From: Oscillospiraceae bacterium
GTDB taxonomy: Bacteria > Bacillota > Clostridia > Oscillospirales > Ruminococcaceae
Direction of reading: 5' to 3'
NCBI GenBank assembly: GCA_022788225.1
Contig: JALEVO010000039.1
Span: 1-63,179 of the forward strand
Length of the DNA: 63,179 nucleotides
The position numbers and the translations under genes are program-made. The notes below the pieces were generated by a model that worked only from the letters and a program-made list of their open reading frames with translations, was not told the DNA's origin and did no database searches. Below are positions 20,437 to 30,747 of the stretch, piece by piece. Numbering within the stretch: position 1 is the stretch's first letter; every line of letters starts with the position of its first letter.

Positions 20437-20634
20437 TCATCCTCCTTTCTTTTACTTTCTTTTCTTTACCGCAGTAAAGAGTTATATTAAAATTATATAA
20501 CATTCTGTATAAAAAAGTAAAGTGGACATTTATAAGATTTTTCGGCTTTCTTTATGCCGAATTTTGTAGAATATATTAATACGGCGAATTTGCACCTGCT
20601 TTTTAGTGCATAATAACCAAAAGGAGATTTATAT

Positions 20635-21270
20635 ATGAAAGGATACAGACTAAGTATCATAAGGCATGGTCTTACTTCGGCAAATGACACCGGAACTTAC
20701 ATAGGCTGCCGTTCTGATTATTCTCTTTCTCAAAAGGGAATAAACCAGTTATGGAATAAAATGGACGAATTTGACTATCCTAAAGTACAGAGAGTATATT
20801 CAAGTCCTATGAAGAGATGTCTTGAAACGGCGGAGATAGTTTTTCCTTACCGTGAAGTGCAGATAGTTGACAACATAACTGAACTTGACTTCGGGGAGTT
20901 TGACGGCAAAAGCGTAAACGAACTTATTGACCGTGAGGACTATAAGGAATGGCTCAAAGGCGGTTCGCCGGACAAGCGTCCGCCGGGAGGGGAGAGCACC
21001 GAGGAACTTCTCCTCCGTCTTTACAAGGGCTTGCACGAGATAATAATGGACATGATGAACGAGGACCTGACCCACTGCGCCGTCGTTACCCATTCCGGAA
21101 TCGTGACAAATATGATTTCCGGCTTCGGACTGCCAAAGGTTGACCCAAAGGAATTGGTCTGTGCTCCGGGAGAGGGCTTTGAAGTCATGGTTACGGCAAA
21201 AATGTGGCAGCAGTCACAGGCTTTTGAGATACTCGGCAAGATACCTTATTATAAAGGAATCACTGATTAA
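20635..21270 (+). CDS. Histidine phosphatase family protein
   Basis: LSIIRHGLTSAND phosphohistidine motif; AVVTHSGIVTNM. Confidence 0.85.
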   Translation: MKGYRLSIIRHGLTSANDTGTYIGCRSDYSLSQKGINQLWNKMDEFDYPKVQRVYSSPMKRCLETAEIVFPYREVQIVDNITELDFGEFDGKSVNELIDREDYKEWLKGGSPDKRPPGGESTEELLLRLYKGLHEIIMDMMNEDLTHCAVVTHSGIVTNMISGFGLPKVDPKELVCAPGEGFEVMVTAKMWQQSQAFEILGKIPYYKGITD

Positions 21271-21431
21271 ATCACGCCTTGCGGCTTGGCACGCATCTTG
21301 CTTGCATATTTTCCGTCATATCACACAAAAATTTCTTGACATACGCCAGTATGCCTGCGAAATTTCTATGCGATCTGACGAAAAATCTGACTGCGCAATC
21401 TGCGCACCAGATTTAATCAGTGCTTCCTAAA
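21252..21431. repeat. MITE-like palindromic element, copy 2
   Basis: Ends TAAAGGAATCACTGATTAAATC / GATTTAATCAGTGCTTCCTAAA (19/22 inverted match); interior imperfect palindrome around CATACGCCAGTATG. Confidence 0.75.
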
Positions 21432-21483
21432 GAATAGTACATACCGCATAAGCGGAAATTCTGCCGGAATGGAGAGAGCCAGC

Positions 21484-22212
21484 ATGAAAATATCCGAATA
21501 CCGCAGTACTGCCGGAGCGTACCTCAAAGGCAGATACGGCGAGGCTTTGGTTGTGACCGCCATCTGCCTTTTTGTGTTTGTTACGTTCAAAGCCGCCGCT
21601 GCCGTTTTTTACGCTTTCAGCAATACGGCATTTTCGCCGGCTGTAGAAGCGGTCATTACCGTGATTTGCTTTTTCATTATGACACCTCTGCTGACAGGTG
21701 GTTTCTGGTGGTTTTTCCAGACGGTCTGCGGACAGGACAACAGAAATCTGCTGAAGCTTTATTCGGGATTCAGGCTCAACAGACGTGCGGCGGTTCTTTA
21801 CGCATTGATGTGGGTAAAAGGCTTTCTCTCACTTTTCCCCTCTGCCGCCTGCTTTACTGGTGCATACGTCCTTGTTTACAGCAATACCGGACTTGAAAGC
21901 GGCATTGCAGTTTTCGGAGCGTTTCAGCTCTTTATGCTTGGTATTGTCTTGCTGGGACTGTATTTCAGTGCGGCTGCCTCAATGGCTCCTGCGCCGTTTA
22001 TTTTTATAAGCCACCCGGACAGGAATCCGTTTCGGGTAATAAGAACGTCCTCAAAGCTTATGAGGGGGCAGAAGATACGCTTTTTCCGACTGGTTTTGTC
22101 CTACATTCCGGCTATGCTGCCGATTGTTACAATACCGTTTGTAATGCCGTCAGCAGTTATGTCGGCGGCGGTTTTTGCGAAAGAGATTATACAGGAATCA
22201 GACTATGAATAA
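21484..22212 (+). CDS. Uncharacterised multi-pass membrane protein
   Basis: MKISEYRSTAGAYLKGRYGEALVVTAICLF...; several hydrophobic segments. Confidence 0.65.
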   Translation: MKISEYRSTAGAYLKGRYGEALVVTAICLFVFVTFKAAAAVFYAFSNTAFSPAVEAVITVICFFIMTPLLTGGFWWFFQTVCGQDNRNLLKLYSGFRLNRRAAVLYALMWVKGFLSLFPSAACFTGAYVLVYSNTGLESGIAVFGAFQLFMLGIVLLGLYFSAAASMAPAPFIFISHPDRNPFRVIRTSSKLMRGQKIRFFRLVLSYIPAMLPIVTIPFVMPSAVMSAAVFAKEIIQESDYE

Positions 22213-23059
22213 TGACACACTTACTTTCAAAGCGGACAGAAACGCCGTTTTAAAGGATTTTCTTATAAATGAATGCCATGTTTCAAAAAGACTTCTCACA
22301 AAGCTGAAACAGACTGAAAACGGCATTACCGTAAACGGCGTTCACACAAGAGTTATCGACAGGATAAACGCCGGAGACACTGTTGAACTGAAAATCGCAG
22401 ACAGCGGCTTTCTGGAGGGTAATCCGGAACTTAATGTCCCAAAGGCTTTTGAAAATGAAAGCTTTGTGGTGTATGACAAGCCGGTGGGAATGCCTGTCCA
22501 CCCGTCCATAAAGCATCAGGGGGACACTCTCGGAAACTGCTTTGCGGCGGATTATCCCAATCTGAAATTCCGCCCTGTAAACCGTCTTGACCGGGACACT
22601 TCCGGACTTTGCGTCGTTGCCAAAAACGCCTATGCGGCGGCACTGCTGCAAAACAGTATTGAAAAGACATATTTTGCGGTAGTACAGGGAAATATCACAG
22701 GCGAGGGCGTTATCGACCTACCCATTGCAAGAGAGTGCGACTCTATTATAAAAAGAGTTGTCAGAGAGGACGGTCAGAGGGCGGTGACACACTACAAAGC
22801 AATCAGGGGGAACGGCAGATTCACTCTCCTTGAAATCAGGCTTGAAACGGGGAGAACCCATCAGATAAGAGTACACTTTTCCCATATAGGCTATCCCCTT
22901 GCAGGAGATGACCTTTACGGCGGTGATACATTATATATAAGCAGTCAGGCGCTTCACTGCGGAGAAATGCTTATAACTTTTCCGGGTTCGGAGGAGAAAA
23001 TAAGGGTTTGTTCTGACCTGCGTGAAGATATGAAAAAATTACTGGAAATGGAGAATTGA
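22205..23059 (+). CDS. RluA-family pseudouridine synthase
   Basis: RPVNRLDRDTSGLCVVAKNAYAA catalytic motif; S4-like N-terminus. Confidence 0.92.
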   Translation: MNNDTLTFKADRNAVLKDFLINECHVSKRLLTKLKQTENGITVNGVHTRVIDRINAGDTVELKIADSGFLEGNPELNVPKAFENESFVVYDKPVGMPVHPSIKHQGDTLGNCFAADYPNLKFRPVNRLDRDTSGLCVVAKNAYAAALLQNSIEKTYFAVVQGNITGEGVIDLPIARECDSIIKRVVREDGQRAVTHYKAIRGNGRFTLLEIRLETGRTHQIRVHFSHIGYPLAGDDLYGGDTLYISSQALHCGEMLITFPGSEEKIRVCSDLREDMKKLLEMEN

Positions 23060-23060
23060 A

Positions 23061-23528
23061 ATGGAAAAAATTGCAAGCTTTCAGGTTGACCACAGAAAAA
23101 TTGATGTAGGAATGTACATATCAAGGGTTGACGGAGATATCGTGACCTATGATATCAGAATGGTAAAGCCAAACGGCGGAGTTTATCTTGAAACACCGTC
23201 TATGCACACAATCGAACACCTTTTTGCTACCTACGCAAGAAGTTCTGAGTTTAAAAAGGCGGTTATATATGTAGGACCGATGGGCTGCCGTACCGGTTTT
23301 TACCTGCTTACAAGGGGACTGGCTCACGAGGCGGCAATAAAGCTTGTCCGTGACGCTTACAGGTTTATATCAGAATATGACGACAGGATTCCGGGCTGTT
23401 CCGAGGAAGAGTGCGGCAATTACAAGGAACATAATCTGGCACAGGCGAGAAAGGACGTACTTCCTCTTCTGAAAGAATTGGAAAACTATACTGTCGAAAT
23501 GCTGGATTATTCATGGCATGTTAAATAA
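23061..23528 (+). CDS. luxS: S-ribosylhomocysteine lyase
   Basis: FQVDHRKIDVGMYISR, HTIEHLFATYAR, GPMGCRTGFYL. Confidence 0.95.
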   Translation: MEKIASFQVDHRKIDVGMYISRVDGDIVTYDIRMVKPNGGVYLETPSMHTIEHLFATYARSSEFKKAVIYVGPMGCRTGFYLLTRGLAHEAAIKLVRDAYRFISEYDDRIPGCSEEECGNYKEHNLAQARKDVLPLLKELENYTVEMLDYSWHVK

Positions 23529-23602
23529 AAATTCGGTTATTAAATTGTGCAGTCTGACAAAATATTGTCGATGACTGGGAAATGTATACAAATCGACTTG
23601 CT

Positions 23603-23672
23603 TTTTATTGTTTACTTGTTATAATAGCTTTGTGATGTAACCTAATTGTAATAACTTGTAACAGATTGTTAC
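23603..23672 (+). promoter_or_regulatory. Promoter plus tandem WalR-like TGTWAH boxes
   Basis: TATAAT at 23620-23625; TGTAAC(23636)-N5-TGTAAT(23647)-N4-TGTAAC(23657)-N4-TGTTAC(23667). Confidence 0.5.
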
Positions 23673-23705
23673 AGATTATTGCGGACATCGAAAGGAGCTG
23701 TTATT

Positions 23706-25043
23706 ATGAGTCAGAAACGTCCTGAAAAAATAAATACAGACAGAGACGTTTGCCTGAAAGAAAACGATAAAAAGCGTCAGAGAAGAATTTATGCTTATTT
23801 AATGAACTGTGCCGCACCGCTGCTGACAGTGATATTCCTTGCCGGAAGCGTCTGCTGGGCGGCTGAAATGCAGTACAGTGATACCGAAGAATTTGACAGC
23901 AATCCGGAGGCTGCGGCTGTGCTGTCGGAGGGTATTATTCCGGAGTCGGCAGGATATGTGGAGACCAGACTGCCTGAAAGCAGTGCGCTGACAGGTGTTA
24001 CTGAAAATACCGGTGCTGAGCTTGTGGAGGCTTGCGGAGTGTATGTTGACAACGAGTTTATCGGCGCAGTTGTAAGCGGTGACCATATCGAAGAAGAACT
24101 TGACCTTATGCTGGAGGAGTACAAAAACGACGAAAGCGTCATCGAGGCTGACTATGCAGTTGAAACGGAACTGAAACAGGGCGTCTACCGCTCTGCCGCA
24201 CTTGTTTCCACAGACGAGATGACCGACTATCTTTCCGGTGAAAAGGAAGTTGTTACCGAGTACACAGCTGACGAGGGTGACACTCCCGAAAAGCTTGCGG
24301 ACGATTTCGGCATGACTGTTGAAGAGGTAAAGGAGCTTAACCCTGAGATAGAAAAGCTTGAAGAGGGCGAACCGGTTAAGGTAAAGGAAACAGTTTCGGT
24401 TCTTCCGGTGAAGTATACCTGTGAGGTGACAGAGGAGGAAGAGCTGAGCTATGACATGATTGCTGAAAGCTCCGGCGAGTACTGCACCGGAGAAGAGGGA
24501 AAGCGTATAAGCAGGTACGAGGTCACATACATTGACGGTACAGAGGTTTCAAGAAAGCTGAAAGAATCGGAAATGGTGATAGAACCTGTTATTGAGTCGG
24601 CGTATTATGAGCCGGAGGAAGAAGAACTGTATTCTGAAAGCGTTCCGGAAACTGAGGATTATGCCGTTGCCTATGGTTCGTTTATATGGCCGGTCAACGG
24701 CGGATATGTCAGCGACCCGTTTATGAGCGACAGAAACCACAAGGGCATGGACATTGCCGCAGACAGTGGTACTGACATCTATGCCGCAGACGGTGGAACA
24801 GTTATTGACGCAGGCTGGAATGACGGCGGCTACGGCAACTACGTTGTGATAGACCACGGAAACGGATATGTGACACTTTACGGTCACGCAAGCGAGGTAT
24901 ACGTTTCAACGGGACAGAACGTTTCGGCTGGTGAGCTGATAGCGGCTGTGGGAACGACCGGAGATTCCACCGGAAACCACTGTCACTTTGAAATAAGGTA
25001 CAACGGGGATTATCTCAATCCGGCGGCGTTTGTCGGCGGATAA
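23706..25043 (+). CDS. M23 family metallopeptidase with LysM-like and G5-like regions
   Basis: Signal/TM N-terminus; TADEGDTPEKLADDFGMTVEEVKELNPEI (LysM-like); C-terminal NHKGMDIA...YGHAS...GNHCHFEIRYNGDYLNP (M23). Confidence 0.88.
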   Translation: MSQKRPEKINTDRDVCLKENDKKRQRRIYAYLMNCAAPLLTVIFLAGSVCWAAEMQYSDTEEFDSNPEAAAVLSEGIIPESAGYVETRLPESSALTGVTENTGAELVEACGVYVDNEFIGAVVSGDHIEEELDLMLEEYKNDESVIEADYAVETELKQGVYRSAALVSTDEMTDYLSGEKEVVTEYTADEGDTPEKLADDFGMTVEEVKELNPEIEKLEEGEPVKVKETVSVLPVKYTCEVTEEEELSYDMIAESSGEYCTGEEGKRISRYEVTYIDGTEVSRKLKESEMVIEPVIESAYYEPEEEELYSESVPETEDYAVAYGSFIWPVNGGYVSDPFMSDRNHKGMDIAADSGTDIYAADGGTVIDAGWNDGGYGNYVVIDHGNGYVTLYGHASEVYVSTGQNVSAGELIAAVGTTGDSTGNHCHFEIRYNGDYLNPAAFVGG

Positions 25044-25116
25044 AGCGGTATGTGAAAATGCACAAAAATGCTGTAAAATGTTTATGAATATTCTATTAAG
25101 AAATTTTTGAAAATAC

Positions 25117-25145
25117 TTGCAATGCGCTCATGTGTATGTTATAAT
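25117..25145 (+). promoter_or_regulatory. Promoter of the rpsJ operon leader
   Basis: TTGCAA (25117-25122), 17-nt spacer, TATAAT (25140-25145). Confidence 0.7.
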
Positions 25146-25323
25146 ATATGAGCGTGATTGCAACAGATATGCGTTGAAGCGGAAGGTTGCCGGCGGTATG
25201 CCGGGTAATTTCCGTGGAGTATGTCCGATTTAAAACCGGGCGACTGAGATATTTGAACACAGTTAGTGTCATTCTTAAAGCTTAAAAAGCTATAAGTCTG
25301 CATCTGTGTCCTGATAACAGTAA

Positions 25324-25355
25324 CCCGAATCCGCATGGAATCGGGATTTTTTATT
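25324..25355 (+). terminator. Attenuator-like terminator in the rpsJ leader
   Basis: CCCGAATCC-gcat-GGAATCGGG followed by ATTTTTTATT, about 80 nt before rpsJ. Confidence 0.65.
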
Positions 25356-25435
25356 GTTATGGGCAGGAAACACACGGGAGCGTGTGGATATCTCAAATGC
25401 GACCCCCGATATTAAGACCTAAGGAGGCGAAAAAG

Positions 25436-25750
25436 GTGGCAGTCAACGAAAAGATCAGAATCAAGATCAAGGGTTATGAACACGCAAAGGTGGACGCAGC
25501 AGCTGCAAAAATCGTTGAAGCAGCTAAGAGAAGCGGTGCAAGAGTTTCAGGTCCTATTCCGCTCCCTACAAACAAAGAGGTTATCACAATCCTCAGAGCC
25601 GTTCACAAGTACAAGGACAGCCGTGAGCAGTTCGAGATGAGAACACATAAGAGACTTATTGATGTTATCAGACCGACAGCCAAGACTACGGACGCTCTTC
25701 AGAAGCTGGAAATTCCGGCAGGCGTGGACATCGTAATGGAGCTTAAGTAA
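25436..25750 (+). CDS. rpsJ: 30S ribosomal protein S10
   Basis: [20 protein letters not shown]...; GTG start after aaggagg. Confidence 0.96.
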   Translation: MAVNEKIRIKIKGYEHAKVDAAAAKIVEAAKRSGARVSGPIPLPTNKEVITILRAVHKYKDSREQFEMRTHKRLIDVIRPTAKTTDALQKLEIPAGVDIVMELK

Positions 25751-25864
25751 TAAGCTTACAAAAGCCCCTGATTCCGCAGAAAAACCGATGCGGAATGTGA
25801 TGACGGAAGTCATCGGTCATGTTGGCGGAAGGGCCAACCAATAACCTAACAGGAGGAAAAATAC

Positions 25865-26497
25865 ATGAAAAAAGGTATTATCGGCAAGAAAATCGGTATG
25901 ACACAGATTTTCGACGAATCAGGAAAAGTTATTCCCGTAACTGTTGTTGAAGCCGGTCCTTGTGTTGTTGTTCAGAAGAAAACTGTTGAAAACGACGGTT
26001 ATGCTGCTGTTCAGCTGGGATACGGTGAAGTAAAGGCTGCGAGAGTGAATAAGCCGATGAAGGGTCACTTCGACAAGGCAGACGCTGCCTACAAGAAGAA
26101 CCTCAAGGAATTCAGACTTGAAGACTGCGAGTCAGTAAACGTTGGGGATATCCTCAAGGCTGACACATTTGCTGTGGGCGACATGGTAGATGTAAGCGGT
26201 ACAAGCAAGGGTAAAGGTTTCCAGGGTACAATCAAGCGTCACAACAACGCAAGACTCAAGGAAACACACGGTACAGGTCCTGTACACAGACACGCTGGTT
26301 CAATGGGCGCATGCTCATCACCATCAAGAATCTTCAAGGGCAAGGGTATGCCTGGACAGATGGGTAACGAAAAGGTTACAGTACAGAATCTGGAAATCGT
26401 AAAGGTTGACGCAGAAAATAATCTTATCGCACTCAAGGGTGCAATTCCGGGTCCAAAGGGCGGAGTTGTTACTATCGTTGACAGTGTTAAGGCTTAA
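25865..26497 (+). CDS. rplC: 50S ribosomal protein L3
   Basis: [31 protein letters not shown]. Confidence 0.97.
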   Translation: MKKGIIGKKIGMTQIFDESGKVIPVTVVEAGPCVVVQKKTVENDGYAAVQLGYGEVKAARVNKPMKGHFDKADAAYKKNLKEFRLEDCESVNVGDILKADTFAVGDMVDVSGTSKGKGFQGTIKRHNNARLKETHGTGPVHRHAGSMGACSSPSRIFKGKGMPGQMGNEKVTVQNLEIVKVDAENNLIALKGAIPGPKGGVVTIVDSVKA

Positions 26498-26514
26498 GGA
26501 AGGAGGAAGCATAT

Positions 26515-27138
26515 ATGTCAAAGGTTTCAGTTTTTGATATGGCAGGAAATCAGGTTGCAGAAACAGAACTTTCCGACGCTGTATTCGGTATCGAACCAAA
26601 CGAGGCTGTTATGCACGCTTCAGTTGTTAACTATCTGGCAAATCAGCGTCAGGGCACACAGTCCACACTGACTCGTACAGAAGTTCGCGGCGGCGGCAGA
26701 AAGCCATGGAGACAGAAGGGTACCGGTCATGCAAGACAGGGTTCAATCCGTGCTCCTCAGTGGGTTCACGGCGGTATCGCTTTAGGTCCTAAGCCAAGAG
26801 ATTACAGATATACACTTAACAAGAAGGTAAAGAGACTCGCAATGAAGTCAGCATTATCTTCAAAGGTTAAGAATGAGAACATCATCGTTCTCGACGCTCT
26901 GAACATGGATGGTTTCAAGACAAAGACAATCGTTAATATGCTCAAGGCATTAAACGTTGAGGGCAAGGCTCTTATCGTTACAGCTGATGCAGACAACATG
27001 GTTGTAAAGAGCGCATCCAATATCCCGGGCGTTAAGACAGCAGCAGTAAACACACTTAATGTTTACGATATCTTAAACCATGAAAAGTTCATCGTTGTTA
27101 AGAACGCTGTCGCAAAAATCGAGGAGGTGTACGCATAA
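26515..27138 (+). CDS. rplD: 50S ribosomal protein L4
   Basis: [25 protein letters not shown]. Confidence 0.97.
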   Translation: MSKVSVFDMAGNQVAETELSDAVFGIEPNEAVMHASVVNYLANQRQGTQSTLTRTEVRGGGRKPWRQKGTGHARQGSIRAPQWVHGGIALGPKPRDYRYTLNKKVKRLAMKSALSSKVKNENIIVLDALNMDGFKTKTIVNMLKALNVEGKALIVTADADNMVVKSASNIPGVKTAAVNTLNVYDILNHEKFIVVKNAVAKIEEVYA

Positions 27139-27449
27139 TGAAAGCACCGCAGGACATCATCCTGAAGCCGGTTATTACTGAAAGAAGCATTGACCTGCTT
27201 CCTACAGGAAAATACACTTTCAAGGTTGCAAAGGATGCTAACAAAGTTGAGATAGCAAAAGCAGTTGAAGCACTTTTTAACGTAGAGGTTACTAAGGTTA
27301 ACACAATGAACTGCACAGGACGTTCAAGACGTGTAGGCAGATTCGAGGGTAAGAAGGCTGACTGGAAAAAGGCTATCGTTACTATAAATCAGGAACCTGA
27401 TGACAAGAAGACAAAGTCATCTATCGAGTTCTTTGACGGTCTGTATTAA
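27138..27449 (+). CDS. rplW: 50S ribosomal protein L23
   Basis: DIILKPVITERSIDLL; overlaps rplD stop. Confidence 0.96.
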   Translation: MKAPQDIILKPVITERSIDLLPTGKYTFKVAKDANKVEIAKAVEALFNVEVTKVNTMNCTGRSRRVGRFEGKKADWKKAIVTINQEPDDKKTKSSIEFFDGLY

Positions 27450-27517
27450 TAGCTGATACAGATACGCAGTATGGGAGTAATGCTCCCGCAAACAACGCAT
27501 TTTAAGGAGTGAATACA

Positions 27518-28351
27518 ATGGCTATTAAAACCTATAAACCGACAACTCCTTCTCGTCGTCAGATGACTTGTACTGACTATTCGGAATTGTCAAAGGTAGC
27601 TCCGGAGAAGAGTCTGCTTGAACCTCTCAAGAAGAAGTCCGGCAGAAACAGCTACGGAAGAATCACAGTTCGCCACAGAGGCGGCGGCTCAAGAAGAAAA
27701 TATCGTGTAATCGATTTCAAGCGTGACAAGGACAACATGAATGCAACAGTTATGACTCTTGAATACGATCCTAACCGTTCAGCATTTATCGCTCTCGTTC
27801 AGTATGAGGACGGCGAAAAGAGATACATCCTTGCACCAAACGGCTTAAAGGTGGGCGATACAGTCTGCTCAGGTCCGGACGCTGATATCAAGGCTGGTAA
27901 CGCACTTGCAATGGCTAACATCCCTGTTGGTACATTCATTCACGCTATCGAGCTTTATCCTGGTAAGGGCGCACAGATGGTTCGTTCAGCAGGAAACATG
28001 GCTCAGCTGATGGCTAAGGAAGGCAATTACGCACTCGTAAGACTTCCTTCAGGAGAGCTCAGAAACGTTCCGATCAGCTGCAAGGCAACAATCGGACAGG
28101 TAAGCAACATCGACCATGAAAACGTTAACATCGGTAAAGCCGGCAGAACACGTCATATGGGTATCAGACCAACAGTAAGAGGTTCTGTAATGAACCCATG
28201 CGATCACCCGCACGGCGGTGGTGAGGGTAAATCACCAATCGGACGTCCGGGACCTGTTACTCCTTGGGGTAAGCCAGCACTCGGCTACAAGACCCGCAAG
28301 AAGCATAACCGTTCTGACAAGTTTATTGTAAAGCGCAGAAACGGCAAATAA
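27518..28351 (+). CDS. rplB: 50S ribosomal protein L2
   Basis: [50 protein letters not shown]. Confidence 0.97.
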   Translation: MAIKTYKPTTPSRRQMTCTDYSELSKVAPEKSLLEPLKKKSGRNSYGRITVRHRGGGSRRKYRVIDFKRDKDNMNATVMTLEYDPNRSAFIALVQYEDGEKRYILAPNGLKVGDTVCSGPDADIKAGNALAMANIPVGTFIHAIELYPGKGAQMVRSAGNMAQLMAKEGNYALVRLPSGELRNVPISCKATIGQVSNIDHENVNIGKAGRTRHMGIRPTVRGSVMNPCDHPHGGGEGKSPIGRPGPVTPWGKPALGYKTRKKHNRSDKFIVKRRNGK

Positions 28352-28373
28352 GCTGAAAGGAGGAACTGATTAA

Positions 28374-28658
28374 ATGAGCAGAAGCATTAAGAAGGGCCCT
28401 TACGTTCAGGAGGCTCTTTACAAGAGAGTTGTGGCAATGAACGAAGCAGGCGAAAAGAAGGTTTTAAAGACTTGGAGCAGAACTTCAACAATTTTCCCTG
28501 AATTTGTTGGTCACACATTTGCAGTTCATGACGGACGCAAGCACGTTCCGGTATATGTTACAGAGGATATGGTAGGTCACAAGCTGGGTGAGTTTGCACC
28601 GACCAGAACATACAAGGGACACGCTGGTTCCAAGACAACAAATAACGGCAAGAAATAG
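28374..28658 (+). CDS. rpsS: 30S ribosomal protein S19
   Basis: [19 protein letters not shown]. Confidence 0.97.
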   Translation: MSRSIKKGPYVQEALYKRVVAMNEAGEKKVLKTWSRTSTIFPEFVGHTFAVHDGRKHVPVYVTEDMVGHKLGEFAPTRTYKGHAGSKTTNNGKK

Positions 28659-28675
28659 CGGAAGGAGGAATTCAG

Positions 28676-29011
28676 ATGGAAGCCAGAGCATATCTGAGAA
28701 ACGCTCGAATCGCCCCAAGAAAGGTTCAGGTTGTTCTTGATCTTATCAGAAACAAGCCTGTTGACGTTGCACTTGCTACTCTTAATTATACACCAAAGGC
28801 TGCTTGTGAAATACTCGAAAAGCTTTTGAAATCCGCTATTGCAAACGCTGAAAACAACCACAACATGAATAAGGATGACCTTTATGTTGCTGAATGTTTT
28901 GTTTGCCCGGGTCCTATAATGAAGAGAATCATGCCAAGAGCACAGGGCAGAGCATACAGAATTTTGAAGAGAACATCACACGTTACAATTGTTCTTAAAG
29001 AAAAAGAATAA
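28676..29011 (+). CDS. rplV: 50S ribosomal protein L22
   Basis: [25 protein letters not shown]. Confidence 0.97.
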   Translation: MEARAYLRNARIAPRKVQVVLDLIRNKPVDVALATLNYTPKAACEILEKLLKSAIANAENNHNMNKDDLYVAECFVCPGPIMKRIMPRAQGRAYRILKRTSHVTIVLKEKE

Positions 29012-29029
29012 TCCCAAGGAGGAGAAATA

Positions 29030-29779
29030 ATGGGCCAGAAAGTTAATCCGCACGGTCTGCGTGTCGGCGTTATTAAGGACTGGGATTCCCGCTGGTTTGC
29101 GAATAAGTCAACTTTCGGCGACACTCTTGTTGAAGATTACAACGTTCGTAACTACATTAAGAAGAACTTGTATGCAGCAGGTGTTCCGAAGATTGAAATT
29201 GAAAGATTCGCTGAAGATAAGGTTAGAATCCACATTCACTGTGCAAAGCCTGGTATCGTAATCGGCAGAGGCGGCACAGAGATCGAAAAGCTCCGTCAGA
29301 AGCTTGAAAAAATGATGGGCAAGCAGGTTGCAGTTAATATCGTTGAGGTTAAGAACCCTGATATTGATTCACAGCTTGTTGCTGAAAAGATCGCACTCGA
29401 CCTTGAAAACAGAGTTTCATTCAGACGTACAATGAAGCAGGCAATCGGCAGAGCAATGCGTCTTGGCGCAAAGGGTATCAAGGTTATGGTATCAGGCCGT
29501 CTCGGCGGTGCTGAAATCGCAAGAAGCGAAACATACCACGAAGGTACAATTCCGCTCCAGACAATCAGAGCTGATATCGACTACGGTACTGCTGAAGCAC
29601 ACACAACTTACGGCAGACTTGGTATCAAGGTATGGATCTACAAGGGCGAAGTTTTAAAGGGTGAAGCAGCTGCCAAGACTGACGACTCAAGAAGAGGCGG
29701 CAGAGATAACAGAAGACGCAACAACCCAAGACGTGACAATAAAGTCAGAGAAGCAAAGAGTGAAGGAGGTAACCAGTAA
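29030..29779 (+). CDS. rpsC: 30S ribosomal protein S3
   Basis: [26 protein letters not shown]. Confidence 0.97.
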   Translation: MGQKVNPHGLRVGVIKDWDSRWFANKSTFGDTLVEDYNVRNYIKKNLYAAGVPKIEIERFAEDKVRIHIHCAKPGIVIGRGGTEIEKLRQKLEKMMGKQVAVNIVEVKNPDIDSQLVAEKIALDLENRVSFRRTMKQAIGRAMRLGAKGIKVMVSGRLGGAEIARSETYHEGTIPLQTIRADIDYGTAEAHTTYGRLGIKVWIYKGEVLKGEAAAKTDDSRRGGRDNRRRNNPRRDNKVREAKSEGGNQ

Positions 29780-30204
29780 TGCTACTTCCAAAGAGAGTTA
29801 AGTACCGCAGAGTACACAGAGGCCGCCTTAAGGGTAAGGCTATGAGAGGCAATAAGGTAAATTACGGTGATTTCGGACTTCAGGCACTTGAGCCGGCATG
29901 GATTACATCAAACCAGATCGAATCAGCCCGTATCGCAATGACACGTTACATCAAGCGTGGCGGTCAGGTATGGATCAAGATTTTCCCTGATAAGCCGATT
30001 ACAGAAAAGCCGGCTGAAACACGAATGGGTTCAGGTAAAGGTTCACCGGAATATTGGGTAGCTGTAGTAAAGCCGGGCAGAATCATGTTCGAGATTGCAG
30101 GCGTTCCAGAGGAAACTGCAAGAGAGGCTATGCGTCTTGCTATGCACAAGCTCCCTATCAAGTGTAAATTTGTTTCAAAAGCAGAGCAAGGAGGGGAGCA
30201 GTAA
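29779..30204 (+). CDS. rplP: 50S ribosomal protein L16
   Basis: [25 protein letters not shown]. Confidence 0.97.
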   Translation: MLLPKRVKYRRVHRGRLKGKAMRGNKVNYGDFGLQALEPAWITSNQIESARIAMTRYIKRGGQVWIKIFPDKPITEKPAETRMGSGKGSPEYWVAVVKPGRIMFEIAGVPEETAREAMRLAMHKLPIKCKFVSKAEQGGEQ

Positions 30205-30410
30205 TGAAGGCATCTGAGATCAAGGGTATGTCAGTTGAAGAAATGAACGAAAAGCTGACCGGCTTAAAGGAAGAGCTTTTTGCGCTCCGCTTTCAGCTTG
30301 CTGTAAACCAGCTTGACAATACAGCACGCTTAAAGGCTGTCAAGAAGGATATCGCAAGAATCAAGACAGTTATGCGTGAGACTGAAATTCAGTCAGGCGT
30401 TGAGCAGTAA
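30204..30410 (+). CDS. rpmC: 50S ribosomal protein L29
   Basis: [32 protein letters not shown]. Confidence 0.95.
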   Translation: MKASEIKGMSVEEMNEKLTGLKEELFALRFQLAVNQLDNTARLKAVKKDIARIKTVMRETEIQSGVEQ

Positions 30411-30428
30411 GAAAGGGAGGATTTAGCT

Positions 30429-30686
30429 ATGTCTGAGAGAAACCTTAGAAAGACAAGGGTTGGTAAAGTTGTAAGCGACAAGATGGACAAAACTATCGTT
30501 GTTGCTATCGCTGACAATGTTAAACACCCGCTTTACAAGAAAATCATCAAGCGTACAGTTAAGCTCAAGGCGCACGATGAAAACAACGAATGCCGCATCG
30601 GCGACCGTGTTGAAGTTATGGAAACACGTCCGCTTTCAAAGGATAAGAGATGGCGCGTTGTAAACATTATCGAAAAAGCTAAGTAA
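30429..30686 (+). CDS. rpsQ: 30S ribosomal protein S17
   Basis: [21 protein letters not shown]. Confidence 0.96.
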   Translation: MSERNLRKTRVGKVVSDKMDKTIVVAIADNVKHPLYKKIIKRTVKLKAHDENNECRIGDRVEVMETRPLSKDKRWRVVNIIEKAK

Positions 30687-30747
30687 TTTTTAATACAGAC
30701 GAAGGAAGCGGATTTTGAGTAAACGCTTCTGAAAGGAGGAACTCGCT

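Noticed and set aside
21140-21430. 96-aa ORF spanning the end of the phosphatase gene
   Set aside because: Translates the palindromic element; no domain character.
23642-23672. Possible short tandem repeat or CRISPR-like array
   Set aside because: Only ~10-bp steps with no spacers; better read as tandem regulator half-sites. No CRISPR array was seen anywhere in the window.
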